DNA of 64,000 bases, taken from the NCBI GenBank assembly GCA_951804985.1, contig OX638133.1, positions 74,468,367 through 74,532,366 on the forward strand. Reading direction: 5' to 3'. Both the position numbers and the translations under genes were made by a program. Positions within the stretch are counted from its first letter, which is position 1, and each line of letters begins with the position of its first letter. The notes beneath the pieces are model-generated. The model was not told the DNA's origin. It was given only the letters and a program-made list of their open reading frames with translations, and ran no database searches. Shown here piece by piece: positions 22,861 through 33,842 of the stretch. The stretch is from Dryomyza anilis (Eukaryota; Arthropoda; Insecta; Diptera; Dryomyzidae).

Positions 22861-24255
22861 ACAGGCCTTATTTTTAAGATGCTTATATTCTTTAGAATTG
22901 ACAAAAACAAAAAAAAAACACACTTCTTCATTAATGGTCACGTTCATAAATATTTTACACGCTTTCCATTACTCTTTTGTATATCATTATTACCTTAAAA
23001 AATAATAAATATATTAAAATCATAAAAAACGCAAGAGTCTTCCTTTTCTTGCAGTCTTAGTCTTCCACTTGCTCTTGTTCTTTTTCTTGCAAAATCTCGA
23101 TCTTGTTCTCGATTTTGTTCTTGCAAAAAAAATGCAAGAACAAGATGCAAGAACAAGAAATTTTTAATCATCATGTTTAAACTTGTCGAACTTGCACTTC
23201 ATTTTTCGTAATTCCTTAAATAGTTAGTGAGATGTTAATAATTTAAAACTTTTTTTACATTTTTTCTTGCATTACCATTGTTTTGTTTATGTCCGAAATT
23301 GAGCTGTTTTGAAACATCAGTCAAAAATCCATTAGAAGACTTATAAATGGTATTCTATTGAATAGATCCTTTAAAGAATTTAAAAAATATTCAAATGAAC
23401 TTTTCAAAATTTGTCCCACTTTACACCAAGCTCCCCTATATATTTTACTAATAAAATAAATACAAAACCAATATTATTAAAATTTGAATCATTTTTTAAC
23501 GTAAAAATGTTGCTTGGAGTTGCTTGTGTTTTGTTGTTAATTCGATTAACAAAAAACAAATTTTAGACCAAATACCGTTGTTTTGGAAATATCGTTTCTC
23601 AAAAAACAACATGTGCATTTTTGTTCAACCAAAAATGTCTACTTTGGGAACTCAAAATTTTAATTAATGACATTTTACTTAAAATCTTCTATATAAAATA
23701 AAATAAAATACGTTTTTCTGTTTCTTTTTATAATTTTTTACAAACCGTTTTAAACCGGTATAAAACCGAAACCGTTTATATCGGTTTTGGATATCGGTTT
23801 ATTTCTGATTTTCGTATAACGGTTTCGGTTACGGTTTCGGTTTTAAAAATGAAACGGTTTTAAACGGATATCGGTTTCGATTACGGTTTCAATCCTTGGT
23901 CCAAATCCAAAAGGAACAAATTTTTGCTAAAAAAAAAACTGTCCAATGACGCAAGTGGGTTCTGGCCAAATCCCATTAGAACTAATTTTTCCAAAAAAAA
24001 AAAATCCTATGGCGGCGCAAGGGGACAAATCCCAATGGAACCAATTTTTCTAACTATGTTTGCTCTTGTGCACAAAACTGTCTACTGGGATAACTTTCTT
24101 GAAGAAATATGTATGCTTTTACTCTTGGCAAAATGATAGATGTGGTTTTTATCGTAGCTAAATGTAAAAGTCTTTCTTTTCGTGGCGAAAATAAAGTTAT
24201 GCTTAGTTTCCTGTCTAAAAACTCTTTCTTCCTGGCTGTAATAAAAATGTGATTA

Positions 24256-26284
24256 AATAGAAAATAATTTCTAGTTATACAGAGCATGACCATACTAACT
24301 ATCAAAATAATAAAAATGATATAATTGATAAATATGGGCATTTCCACAGAAAAGACCATCGTGACCAAACCATTAAAACTTCACAAACAATTCTTTCTGA
24401 TTATAAAAGAAAAATACTTAAATGTTATTAAATTAAAGCGTCCAAAGCTAATCTTAGTTACCATGTTTTTCAAATGGACTGCAAAGTTAAGTTCATATTT
24501 TGGTCATCTTTTTTATTTTTTTATAACATTTTCACTTAAATATTTCTTTCTTTAAGAGCGATGATACACTCTTGTCACAAAATATTTCTTAAAACAATAA
24601 TCAACTCCAAAAATATACAATGACAGCAAATAAAGATCAGTAAACGGCAAATTTTTAATTTGCTTTCATTCTAATGTCACGTTCGTGACTGCAAAACACC
24701 ATTTATTCTAAATACTTCCATATTAGTGTTAAGAAGTGTTAAATACTATTAATTCAATATGTATAATATGCCAAAATAAAAAATAAAAAAATGTAGAAAA
24801 TCATGCAGTGGTAATTTTTTAAAAAATTTCCAACTTTTAGATTTTTATATTTCATTAATTTATTTTTTACGAAAAAAATATATCAAGATATGATGCCCTC
24901 AATTCTTTCTCAACAAATGTAAAAAAATTATATACAAATGCACAAATGTGTGAAATCAAAATTGAAATTTGAGTTTTTGTCATATTTTTCAAAATCTTGA
25001 ATCAATAGTAGGCTGATTTTATTTTTATTTTTGACCACATTGACAGCGATCATAAAAATGTTAGCGCAAATGAAGGATTTATCCCGGTTTAATTTAGATC
25101 ACAATATTAATATGAATATTCCACAAATTCGAATTTATGAAGTGTGATTTTACAAAATGTGGACGAATTTGTGGTACTCCTATTTTTTTACACATTTAAT
25201 GTAGGATATACGTTTATGTAAATAAAAACTTTGAATAATATGAAAGCTATAATATAAAATCCTAAATACTTAACATCAAATAAATAAATGTCTAATGAAT
25301 ATTGTACCATTTTCTATTTTAAGAATGGAAATGTATTATTTATTTATATATTTATTTAACAAAATTTGTTAATGTAGCAAATAAATTATTTACTATTACA
25401 AAGAGCATTAATTAATTTGCAATATTTACGAAACTTTTATTTTTGATGCAATTATCATATTTACGCAAACAAATTTTATAGTATTTATTAAAAATCAAAT
25501 TTAAAAAAAAAAATTAAAAGTATTTGTATTATACAATTTTTAATTGCTATATTTACAAACTTGTTTGTACTTTGATTGAAATAAATCCAAAAATTATAAT
25601 CAAATATTTAAAAATTCTTTGATATATTATTTCTAATTCATAGAACTTTTTAATTAAGTGCATGGCATTTTATGAATTTCTGAAATACTTAATTCAAGTA
25701 CTAGTATCTGTTTATTTTTTTTTTAAATATATTTCAATTTCGTTGTTTAACCGTGTATGTGTGAGTGTCCTTTTGCGCAGCCCAATGTCCTTAACGTACT
25801 CATGGCAATACACTGTATGTCATTTTGTCAGCCTGGCCTGTATATATGTCTATGTGCCTGACAGTCTCTGACTCATCCTTTTGCCAGGATCAACATTTTC
25901 ACATTAATGACTCGCTGCGCAATTTAATTCATGCTGTTGTTTTTTTTATTTTTTTTACTGCACAAATATTGCAAAATAAATTTGCGGTCGAAAGTCGGAT
26001 TTACTTAAATAAATCCCAGAATATTCGTGAAATTTCAGTAGTGATTGCGCTTTAAATATCGATGCTGAAAACTTTATATATTTATTTTAATACTCTTTAT
26101 TTTTATATATACTCATCTTTGTGAAAAGTATAAATAAGGATAATTAAGAAATTTTATGCTTTACAGAATATGTAATTTTGTGATAATGATTTTTAATATA
26201 ATTTTAAATAAATTAAAACTTTATTTTATATATGTCTAATTTTATGTGTATGCCTATCCACTCCATATACATATAAGGGTAATT
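24256..26284. other. AT-rich non-coding block
   Basis: No gene recognised. The 25750-25930 part has higher complexity (GTGTGAGTGTCC, CAGCCTGGCC, GACTCGCTGCGC) and could be conserved intronic DNA. The rest is A/T-dominated. Confidence 0.4.
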
Positions 26285-26286
26285 CC

Positions 26287-26612
26287 ACTATTTACGAAAT
26301 TTTAATTATTTACGAGTTTTACGCGGTTCATATGAATTCCATTAATGTATAAAAGTATATCGTATATTTACGATAAAATATATGATATATGATGGCGTAA
26401 AAACTTTATTTGAATAAAAACATAATTCCTTCAGTACTAAATGTAGTTTCATTATTTACGAAATTGGAAATATTTACGAGTTTTATGCGATTAATATGCG
26501 ACTTAATGTATAAAATTATATCGTATATTTACGATAAAATATATGATATTTGATGGCGTAATAACTTTATTTGAATAAAAACATAATAACTTCAGTATTA
26601 AAAACTTCATGC
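26287..26612. repeat. 164-bp tandem duplication
   Basis: Two head-to-tail copies: the word TTTACGAAAT recurs at 26291 and 26455. Shared landmarks are ATCGTATATTTACGATAAAA, TGATGGCGTAA and TTTGAATAAAAACATAAT. Divergence is moderate. It is non-coding; TTTACGA words also occur earlier, near 25400-25470. Confidence 0.85.
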
Positions 26613-27029
26613 AGTATTAATTAATTCGTTGAGTTATTTTAATTTTTGACTGGATGGGAATCAACTTTTGGCTTCAATACGAAATATTTCTATTCACTTA
26701 TGGTAAAATATGCTTTAAAATAAAACAAACGCATTATTATTATAATATGTTGTTAATATAATTTAAATAATAAAAAAATAACCACTTTAACCTCTATTGT
26801 TCCCGTTGAACGCTAAAAAATCTGTGGTTTATTCACTCGGCTCTCAACAGAACCACGGATTAATTAGTAGACATTTTCCCTACTAGGATAAATAATAAAC
26901 ACGCAACCGTTAAACGGAAATCCAATACCCAAAACCGATATAAACGGTTTCGTTTTTCAAAATATATGAAATAAATAACACTAGTTAAGAAATAGAGACC
27001 TATTTTATATTATCCACATATATAAAATA

Positions 27030-27955
27030 TGATTTTTCGATAGATTTCAAGATTCTAATCACTACCTCATACTTAGTTTTTTCAGATTGCCTCAAGTTTT
27101 TGAGTTATTACGTAATACAAATTTATGGCAAATTTTCGTGTTTTTCTACATATTTTAGACTGTAACATTTTACAGATTTGAGTTATCGATCCAATTTCTA
27201 TTAGTATTCTCTGAGAATACTTCAACTAATATTTTGAAATAAACTTCATGAAATTCGGATTAATCTGACCGAAGTAATTACCAGTCAAATACAAAAAATT
27301 TTGATTTTAAGGTGTATTATTATTTATTGTATAACATATTAAGTTTTTGTAGCCGCGGTAGCTCAGTGGTTAGTGCGTTGGACTGCGAGCCGAAAGGTCC
27401 CCGGTTCAAGCCTGGACTGGGGCTAACAACATCTTTTCATAGAAACATTTTTCTATACCGCGCTACCTCTCGTCAGTAAATGGCAAACCTACGAGAGTAA
27501 AACCATTAACTATGAAAATCTCTCACCCGCCGTTCGGATTCGGCAATAAACTGTAGTTCCCACCACTTTGAGTACAAATATAACACGCACAACTCAAAAT
27601 GATGAGAGAGCTCGGTCGAAGTTCTATATAGGACTGTAGCGCCAAACTATTATATTATTATATTAAGTTTTTATAATTCCATAAAATTATATATAATATG
27701 TGAAACTAGATTCATTTTACTTTGTTTTTGCAAATTGCTCTTTAAGTCTTCAGATTAAATACAATTACATGCTTATGATTTTTGATTTAAATTTTCTTGT
27801 CAGATCAATTCAAATTTCATGTAGTTTATTAGCTCCGTGAAATACAAGAGAAATGTGATCACTCAACAACAAAAATCTGTAAATAGTTATAGGTCAAAAT
27901 ATGTAGAAACTAGTATGAGACAGTGATTGGAATTTTGACGTCCATCGGAAAATCA
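27030..27955. mobile_element. fold-back element split by a SINE
   Basis: Arms of ~200-250 bp at 27030-27280 and 27770-27955 are inverted copies at roughly three-quarters identity. Matching blocks include AATCACTACCTCATACTTAG with AATCACTGTCTCATACTAG, CTACATATTTTAGACTGTAA with CTACATATTTTGACCTATAA, and CTTCATGAAATTCGG with CTACATGAAATTTGA. A SINE sits in the ~490-bp centre. No coding. Confidence 0.6.
27349..27659 (+). mobile_element. tRNA-derived SINE, full length, 13-bp target duplication
   Basis: This is the best-preserved copy (311 bp). The head is GTAGCCGCGGTAGCTCAGTG with A-box and GGTTCAAGCCTGGAC B-box region, the body contains ACCGCGCTACCTCTCGTCAG, and the tail is ACTGTAGCGCCAAACTAT followed by TTATTATTAT. 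ATATTAAGTTTTT flanks it at 27336-27348 and 27660-27672. The (TTA)n tail and target duplication indicate LINE-dependent retroposition. Confidence 0.9.
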
Positions 27956-27977
27956 TACTTAGATCGCGGATATTTTT

Positions 27978-28722
27978 ATACCCTACACTAAGAGTGAAAG
28001 GGTATATTCAGTTTGGTACGCCGTTTGTAACACCCAGAAGGAAGCATCTCCGGTATGGAAAAGTATATATATTCTTGATCAGCATGACCTCCTGAGTCGA
28101 TTTAGCGATGTCCGTCTGTCCGTCTGTATGTCCGTCTGTCTGTCCGTCCGTCCGTCCGTCCGTCCGTCTGTCTGTCTGTCTGTCTGTCTGTCTGTTGAAA
28201 TCCCTACTACTTTTAAAATTGAAGAGCTAGATAAATGAAACTTATAACTTAGATTACTAATATACCTACGCTGTATGTGCGAAATCGGTCCATTGTGATC
28301 TATGATCCGACCACTTATGTTCAAATACCTCATATAAAATGTACATATAAAGATCAATTTTTATGTATACGTGCTTAGGTAAACTTTTTTGGTCATATAT
28401 ATGCTCAAATACATGAAAATAATGTTTTCCGGCAAAAAGACTTGTGGTTCACAAAAAAAAAATCGAAATTCGGTACACCTACCCATTTGTAAATATGGGT
28501 ATCAAATGAATGGAAATTCTTCAGCGATTGAATGTTTGTAACTACAAACATTCAATTTCAGGATTCGTATACCCTGGTGACCTATATATCACTTTGAATG
28601 GTAACCACACATATGTGTAGGGTATTTATAGTCGGCTTAGACCGACTATAATTTTGATAATCCTAACTATCATAATTACACCTACTTTAAAATTTCCCAT
28701 GTGATCTAACCTTCCCAACTGG
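27978..28722 (+). mobile_element. DINE-1-like element, family B copy 1
   Basis: Begins ATACCCTACACTAAGAGTGA and contains GTAACACCCAGAAGGAAG, AAGTATATATATTCTTGATC and AGCATGACCTCCTGAG. A long (GTCC)/(GTCTGT) microsatellite lies at 28108-28195. The end has a TAGTCGGCTTAGACCGACTA hairpin and CTTCCCAACTGG before a T run. Full length ~745 bp. It is non-coding: the minus-strand frame crossing it is rich in TDRQ repeats from the microsatellite. Confidence 0.85.
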
Positions 28723-28949
28723 TTTTTGTTGTGCTGTGTTATTTTAGTTTATATAGAAGCTCTAAAGTACAAGAAATGTCTAAATGTCATTTAATAATAT
28801 CTGTGGTTCCCAAAATAAAAACTTCTTATTGTACAAAAATATTCAAATGTCGTTTTTAAAGAAACAATATTTTACAAAACGACGGACTTTGGTCTGAACA
28901 TTACATGTTTTGTGTTTTTCTTCATTAATTTGTATAGTGGTAAATCGAA

Positions 28950-29173
28950 GTCAACCAAAAACACAGGCAACTCGGAGCACAAAATAGACAAAGTTGTTTG
29001 TTTTAATTTTCTTCACTACGCTAGTGTCGTTCGTCGTCCGACTATGCATGTGTTTTGTTATAGTCAACAAAAAACACAGGCAACTCGAAGCACAAAATAG
29101 ACAAAGTTGTTTGTTTTAATTTTCTTCACTACGCTAGTGTCGTTCGTCGTCCGACTATGCATGTGTTTTGTTA
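28950..29173. repeat. 112-bp tandem duplication
   Basis: The word AACACAGGCAACTCG recurs 112 bp apart, followed in both copies by CACTACGCTAGTGTCGTTCG and ATGCATGTGTTTTGTTAT. The copies differ at very few positions, so the duplication is recent. The sequence is complex and might derive from a functional region, but no frame is conserved through both copies. Confidence 0.9.
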
Positions 29174-29691
29174 TGGCTTTCTCACTTTTTTATCGGTAAA
29201 TCGTTTACAACTACATAGCAAAATTAACAAAATTGCATTGTTTCTATCGTAAAGCGGTTTTTGTTTCATTGCTAATTTGTGTATGCCGTGAGCATATCAA
29301 AAATGTTATGTTTTGGGTTTTAATTAAGAAAATAATGTTTGTCACAACAAGGCGTGACATTGTCCTAACTAGGCAATGTAAGGGTAAACAAGGCAATGAT
29401 AAACTACCCGATCGGAACCTAATCATGGCCCTTAAAAAAGGTATACATAAAAAGATATTTGTTGATTTCGATTATCTAAAATAATGTCATGAGGAGTTCA
29501 TTAGCATAGCCCTACCAACATTTCTACTTGGGATTCTAAATTTAAAACCGAGAACCAAAAAATCTTTAAATGGTTTTAAATTGCAAATGGCTGCTATACG
29601 ACGCATCGACTAAGCATAGAAATCGCTGCGGTTCTTCGTGTTTGTTCATTCTGCGTTGAAAACCAATTTTGCTGCAATTTTCACAGAAAAC
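29174..29691. other. Non-coding, moderately complex sequence
   Basis: No repeat family recognised. Complexity rises from ~29590. The frame at 29233-29484 lacks domain support. The 3' part (TTTGCTGCAATTTTCACAG, ending at 29691) could be a splice acceptor for the candidate exon that follows. Confidence 0.35.
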
Positions 29692-29786
29692 AAAAAAACA
29701 CTAAAACAACAACAACGATGAAAAGAACCATTTTTAGTTCAAAACGGCGCCGTCGTTTGGGTGGCGCTGCGGGAAATCTATACAAA
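29692..29786 (+). CDS. candidate short 5' coding exon (hypothetical)
   Basis: After a plausible acceptor (CAATTTTCACAG) comes an A/C-rich leader ending CAACAACAACG, a good fly start context, then ATG at 29718. The frame codes MKRTIFSSKRRRRLGGAAGN then LYK and is followed at 29787 by GTATGA, a fair donor; without splicing the frame ends at the TGA at 29790. The basic KRRRR cluster could be a nuclear signal. The peptide is unrecognised. Alternatives are an upstream ORF or chance. No downstream partner exon could be identified, and it is not shown to join 38046. Confidence 0.25.
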
Positions 29787-30279
29787 GTATGAATAGATTT
29801 TTGCGAATAGATGATGACAACAAAAACCAATATAACTACAGATACAACAACAACGACAACAAAAACACTAAATACAACAACAACAAAAATATAACTAATG
29901 ATGCAGATGAGAGAGATTTAACGAGATTCTACATACAAAAATAACGACTTTTACAAAACAAAAAACTAGTTTTCGAATTTTAACTCGACTATCAAATTCA
30001 AACTCGTTCTCGATCACAATTCGAATTACGAAATCGGGTCAAATGACCAATTTTATCATAATAAAAAAAAAAATTGCAACAACACTATGCAAGAACAGAC
30101 ACTGTGGTGTCGTTCTTGTAGGGTCGTGATTTTTCCTCTTCTCAGTTTTGTGATTCTTGATGCAATATGGACGTATGGATAGCCATACCGAATTTCGATG
30201 TTTATATATTGAAAGGGCTTATTTAAAAAAAAACACATTTTTTTGTTAAATGCCTTCCGTAGATTTTAGACTTTTATCA
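29787..30279. other. Non-coding with CAACAA-rich stretch
   Basis: 29815-29905 is rich in ACAACAACAACGACAAC words typical of fly leaders and introns. The rest is A/T-rich. No gene supported. Confidence 0.4.
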
Positions 30280-30520
30280 GGTATACAAAAGTTGACCGAT
30301 TTCGGCCATTTTCAATACCCAACAACACAGATATATAAAGAATTCAAATTTTAAGTTTCATTATTCTGTCTGTTTTTGTTTTTTGGCAATCGTGATTTTT
30401 GGTGACAGACGGACTGAAGTAAATCGCTAAATGAACTGAGAAAGTGAAACAGTTTTTGGGTGTTACAAAGGACTTACTGAAGAGTATAAACTCTTTCACG
30501 TTTACTGTAGAGTATAGAAA
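30280..30520 (-). mobile_element. degenerate DINE-1-like (family B) copy
   Basis: On the minus strand the order is: eroded TATACTCTTCAGTAAG start, TTTGTAACACCCA block, CATTTAGCGATTTAC, short GTCCGTCTGTCA, AATCACGATT and ATGAAACTTAAAATT. This is the order of family B landmarks with heavy divergence. The 3' part is missing. Confidence 0.5.
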
Positions 30521-30529
30521 TACAACGAC

Positions 30530-30700
30530 CTAAAATACAACAACACAAATTACAAAAAACTCAAAATACAACAACAGAAATTACAAAAACCCAAAGTACA
30601 ACAACCAAAAATCCAACAAAACAAAATACAACAACACAAAATACTACAACACAAAATACTACAACACAATATACAACAACAAAAAATTTACAATAACATC
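30530..30700. repeat. ACAACACAAAATAC-type minisatellite
   Basis: About a dozen degenerate units of 13-17 bp combining CAACA with AAAATAC or AAATTAC. Non-coding, strand-asymmetric (A and C only). Confidence 0.75.
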
Positions 30701-31280
30701 TTCTCGTTACAACAACAGCAGCAACAATAACATCAATAATGCCGGCGACAAATTCGTTGTTCGTGACTTTCGTCCTGCGGCTACTGAATGTTCCCCATTT
30801 TACTCCTTTTCTTCTTCTTCTTCCCCATCCTTTTCACGTCGCCTTCATTGGTTTAACACAGAAAATTGAATTGAAAGCCACATTGCAGTCCTGCTACTCT
30901 GGCTGACTCATTTTGAGGCCATCGTTGCAACAAACGATCGTCGTCCTTTCATCGTTCTTCCATCGTTCTTCCATCCGTTCTAAATCACTGCACGACTAGA
31001 ACGACGATGATGACGATGAGTATGAGTATGACGATGATGATGACGAGGACGACGACGACGACGACATCCGTTCGTTGGTGAAATTTCAAAATTCTAAAAG
31101 GAAATTAAAGCCGCGAGCGTCATCTGCTGTGCAACATTGGCAACTGTGGCGCCAACAACATTGAACGATGCAGCCATGACTAATTGGAAAAATGGCAGGG
31201 TTCAGTTTTCGAGCACCACGTAAATGGTTACCAATTATGTGACAAGCATCACTATAAATGTGGTGAGAGATTGAGCCAAG
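30701..31280. other. GC-richer segment with GAT/GAC run
   Basis: 30720-31230 is GC-richer than average. It contains TTCTTCTTCTTC, CATCGTTCTTCCATC repeats (30949-30978) and a GAT/GAC trinucleotide run at ~30998-31065. In one + frame the run codes D, E and Y and continues as IRSLVKFQNSKRKLKPRASS to a stop near 31164. That frame opens after a TAG at ~30991 without an ATG. It may be a coding exon fragment, but simple repeat expansion is equally likely. No family recognised. Confidence 0.3.
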
Positions 31281-31559
31281 AAAAAACTCAAAATAAAGTT
31301 TGAACTATTGACACAATGAATACTTATATAAGAAATATTTTCAAAACTGTGAAATTACTGTGACAATCAATAACGTTTATAGCAATTATGCTGTCATTAT
31401 TTAAAAAAAAAAACTAAAACTGATATATTTTTTCTGGATGATTTTTAAAAATTGGCTCTATTATAAAATGTGATTTAAATATTTAGATATTATAATAATG
31501 AATTTGAAGAAAATTAATTTAAGAGAATATTCATTTATCAGTGACAATACATCCGTAAC

Positions 31560-31985
31560 AATTCATACCGGAGACAATTCAACCCGGAGACAATTCAACC
31601 CGGAGACAATTCAACCCGGAGACAATTCTTCCATTATTTAATTTTCTCCCGTCGCCATTTTCAGCGACAATGCTTCTCCGATTAAACCTTTCTAATTCAT
31701 TTCTGAAACTTTCCTTTTCTCAGGTAATTTTATCCCGCACAATTCTTCTCCAAGAAAATTCATACCAGAGACAATTATTTCCAGAAAATATTCATCCGGG
31801 ATACAATTTTTACCGCAGACAATGTATCCCAGAGTCAATTTATCCCGGAGATAATTTTTCTATTATTTTTTTCACCGACAATGCTTATCCGGGTAAAGAT
31901 TCCTCAAACAATTATTATTTTTCTCAGATAATTCTATACCGCACAATTCTTCCCCAAGACAATTCATACCAGATACACTAAATTC
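31560..31985. repeat. GGAGACAATTCAACCC minisatellite and degenerate flank
   Basis: Four near-perfect 17-bp units containing CCCGGAGACAATTCAA lie at ~31566-31632. A decayed field of related words (ACCGCACAATTCTTC, CCAGAGACAATTATT, GGAGATAATTTT) continues to ~31985. The 31670-31981 frame follows from this repetition and is not a gene. Confidence 0.7.
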
Positions 31986-32379
31986 GAGAGAATATATCTT
32001 TTCCGGACTATTATTCCGCGAGAGAAATCGTCCATTATTTTTTTTTCTCCGAAGTAATTCTTCACTGATTCTTCACATTGCTTTCATTGGGAAATTCTTA
32101 CCTAAGATACTTCATGTGTTAGACATTCTTCCCCAAAAATGGAAGAATAGCACACCACTTAAATATTTAAATAATCAAGCGCACGAGTGGTATTTAAGAG
32201 CTACGATCACTAAAATTTTCGAAATTTTCTCGAATTCACGAGATTAATTGGATGAGTTAGAATTGTATAGAAAGAACTTTTCTCGGGGATGAATTGTCCC
32301 CGACAAATTTAGATTTTGGTTACTCCGTTCACATTAATAACGGGGTTTAAACATAATCGTTAAATTCCATCAAAAACTA
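31986..32379. other. AT-rich non-coding block
   Basis: No gene or defined repeat. Shares loose TTCTTCCCC-like words with the preceding minisatellite. Confidence 0.4.
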
Positions 32380-32756
32380 CACACTAATAAATTACATCAT
32401 ATTGATGAATTCCGTTCTTCAAACCATGATTGAAGAAAAATTCATAATATTAATGACTAACGACATCAATATTATGAATGCGATCATAAATATGATGAAC
32501 GCTTTGTAACTGTGAGAAAGTATTCTTCAATATGATGAACTGTATGAACAAGAAAATAAAATACAACATATTTTACTTCATATTGAAGAATACTGTTCAG
32601 CAAACCAAATTACAATAAAAATATTGTTCTCAAGTAGTTTTTGTATGTTATTTCTTATATAATGCATAAATTAGTAAAATGTATAAAATGTTTTATAATA
32701 TATTTATTTATAATTTCAACTTTTTATTAAGTAAAAGTTATATTTATAAAAAAATG

Positions 32757-33483
32757 TATATGGGGCATTTCATATCAAATCAACCGAAAAAAATCAAATT
32801 ATGGCAGCACCATCTCAGAATTTAATGAAATTTGGAAGTGTGGTGAAACAACATAAAATTAATAAATTGTCCAAATTTCAGCATCTTAGATGGTGTGGTT
32901 TCAGATTTGTTTGAACATTTTTTTTTTTAATATTTTTTTTTTCGAAAAATTTGCTTTCGTATAATTTTTTTTTTTTAATTTTTACAAGCTTTTATTTAAC
33001 TTCACTTGTTTGTACCTTTGTTCGTTTGTTCGTTTGTACAAAAATATTAAATTTAACACACTTCCTTATATCCGATCGAGTTGAAACTTGAAACACATAT
33101 AGTATTCTATGTGGCACAAATAAAAATAAATTTTAAAGTACGAATTTTGGCCGATAGGGGGCGCTAAAACTATTTTTGCACCGTTCTTTAGCGGTGGTCT
33201 GTTCTTTAGCTAGAATATTGAAATTTAGAATATGTATAGTTTTAGACACGAGGAAAAATATGGCAAACTCAGAACTTTGAATTTTGTCCGCTAGAGCGCG
33301 CATTTACTATTAATGGACCCTCTAAAGTGCGTTCTTCACCTAGAAAATTGAAATTTAAAACATGTATAGTATTGGCAACGGGGAAAAATTTGGCAAACTT
33401 AGAACTTCGATTTTTCTCCGCTAGAGGTCACATTTATTATTAATGGACCCTCTGAAGTGAGTTCTTCACCTAGAAAGATGACA
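32757..33483. repeat. repeat-derived sequence with ~130-bp tandem units
   Basis: Starts GGGGCATTTCATATCAAATC, a family not identified here. A GTTTGTTCGTTTGTAC stretch at ~33017-33040 resembles the Helitron 5' region. From ~33209 units of ~130 bp recur: CTAGAAAATTGAAATTT-like at 33209 and ~33340, each with GAAAAATATGGCAAACT and ATTAATGGACCCTCT or variants. A third unit begins near 33470 and is interrupted at 33484 by the partial Helitron. Confidence 0.6.
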
Positions 33484-33842
33484 TCCTATTAATATAATAA
33501 ATCTGTTTGTACGTTTGTTCCGCTTCTCCATCTAAACTGCTGATCCGATTTTCTTGAAATTTTTATAAAACTAACCACATTAAAACTCACCACACTTAAA
33601 CTTCTACTGAGAAAAACTCTACGGGAATAAATTCTACCGGGAACAATTCTACCAGAATGAATTCTACCGGGAAGAATTCTACCGGGAAGAATTCTACGGA
33701 AATGCGTTATATGGAGAAGAATTTTACGGCGAAAATTTCTACGGCTAAATATTCTACTGGGAAGAATTCTACGGGGATGGGCAGTCTGAGAAAAGTTGTT
33801 GTGGCGGAGAATTATTATTTGGTTACCACATTTATAAAACGA
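33484..33842 (+). mobile_element. Helitron 5' fragment, relative of 10921-13973
   Basis: Starts TCCTATTAATATAATAAATC, preceded by A, and shows GTTTGTACGTTTGTTCCGCT, ACTCACCACACTTAAA (one or two 15-bp units instead of ~110) and the CTACCGGGAAGAATT minisatellite. It ends in GGCGGAGAATTATT, which matches the 11.06-kb end region. The CTAG-T 3' terminus is not found, so the copy is 3'-truncated. Confidence 0.75.

Larger units (their letters stand above)
21195..23898. mobile_element. hAT-type element, non-autonomous, 2.7 kb
   Basis: Terminal inverted repeats are CAAGGATTGATACC on the left and CAAGGATTGAAACC on the right (reverse complement). GTCCAAAT flanks both ends exactly (21187-21194, 23899-23906), an 8-bp target duplication diagnostic of the hAT superfamily. 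Both subterminal regions are packed with ACGGTTTCGGTTTC words, candidate transposase-binding repeats. No frame inside resembles a transposase; the longest (22511-22696) is unsupported. A smaller MITE (21904-22137) is nested within. Confidence 0.8.
19660..24255. mobile_element. fold-back element split by two later insertions
   Basis: Left arm ~19690-19790 and right arm ~24120-24215 are inverted copies: GGCATAAGTTTATTTT and CCACGAAAAGAAG on the left match AGCATAACTTTATTTT and CCACGAAAAGAAA on the reverse complement of the right. Inner arms 20940-21186 and 23907-24060 are inverted arrays of a ~67-bp unit with GGAACAAATTTTT and GCAAGTGGGTTCTGGCC. Removing the family A element and the hAT element leaves ~1.1 kb. 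Outer ends are approximate. No coding. Confidence 0.6.

Noticed and set aside
26905..26975. Possible second fragment of the hAT-type element (AAACCGATATAAACGGTTTC)
   Set aside because: Only short AACGGTTTCG words match; too little to call an element with confidence.
28079..28357. Minus-strand frame with TDRQTDRQ repeats, also seen at 34668-34898, 47419-47679 and 61932-62159
   Set aside because: All come from the GTCTGTCC microsatellite inside DINE-1-like elements; the shared peptide reflects transposon copies.
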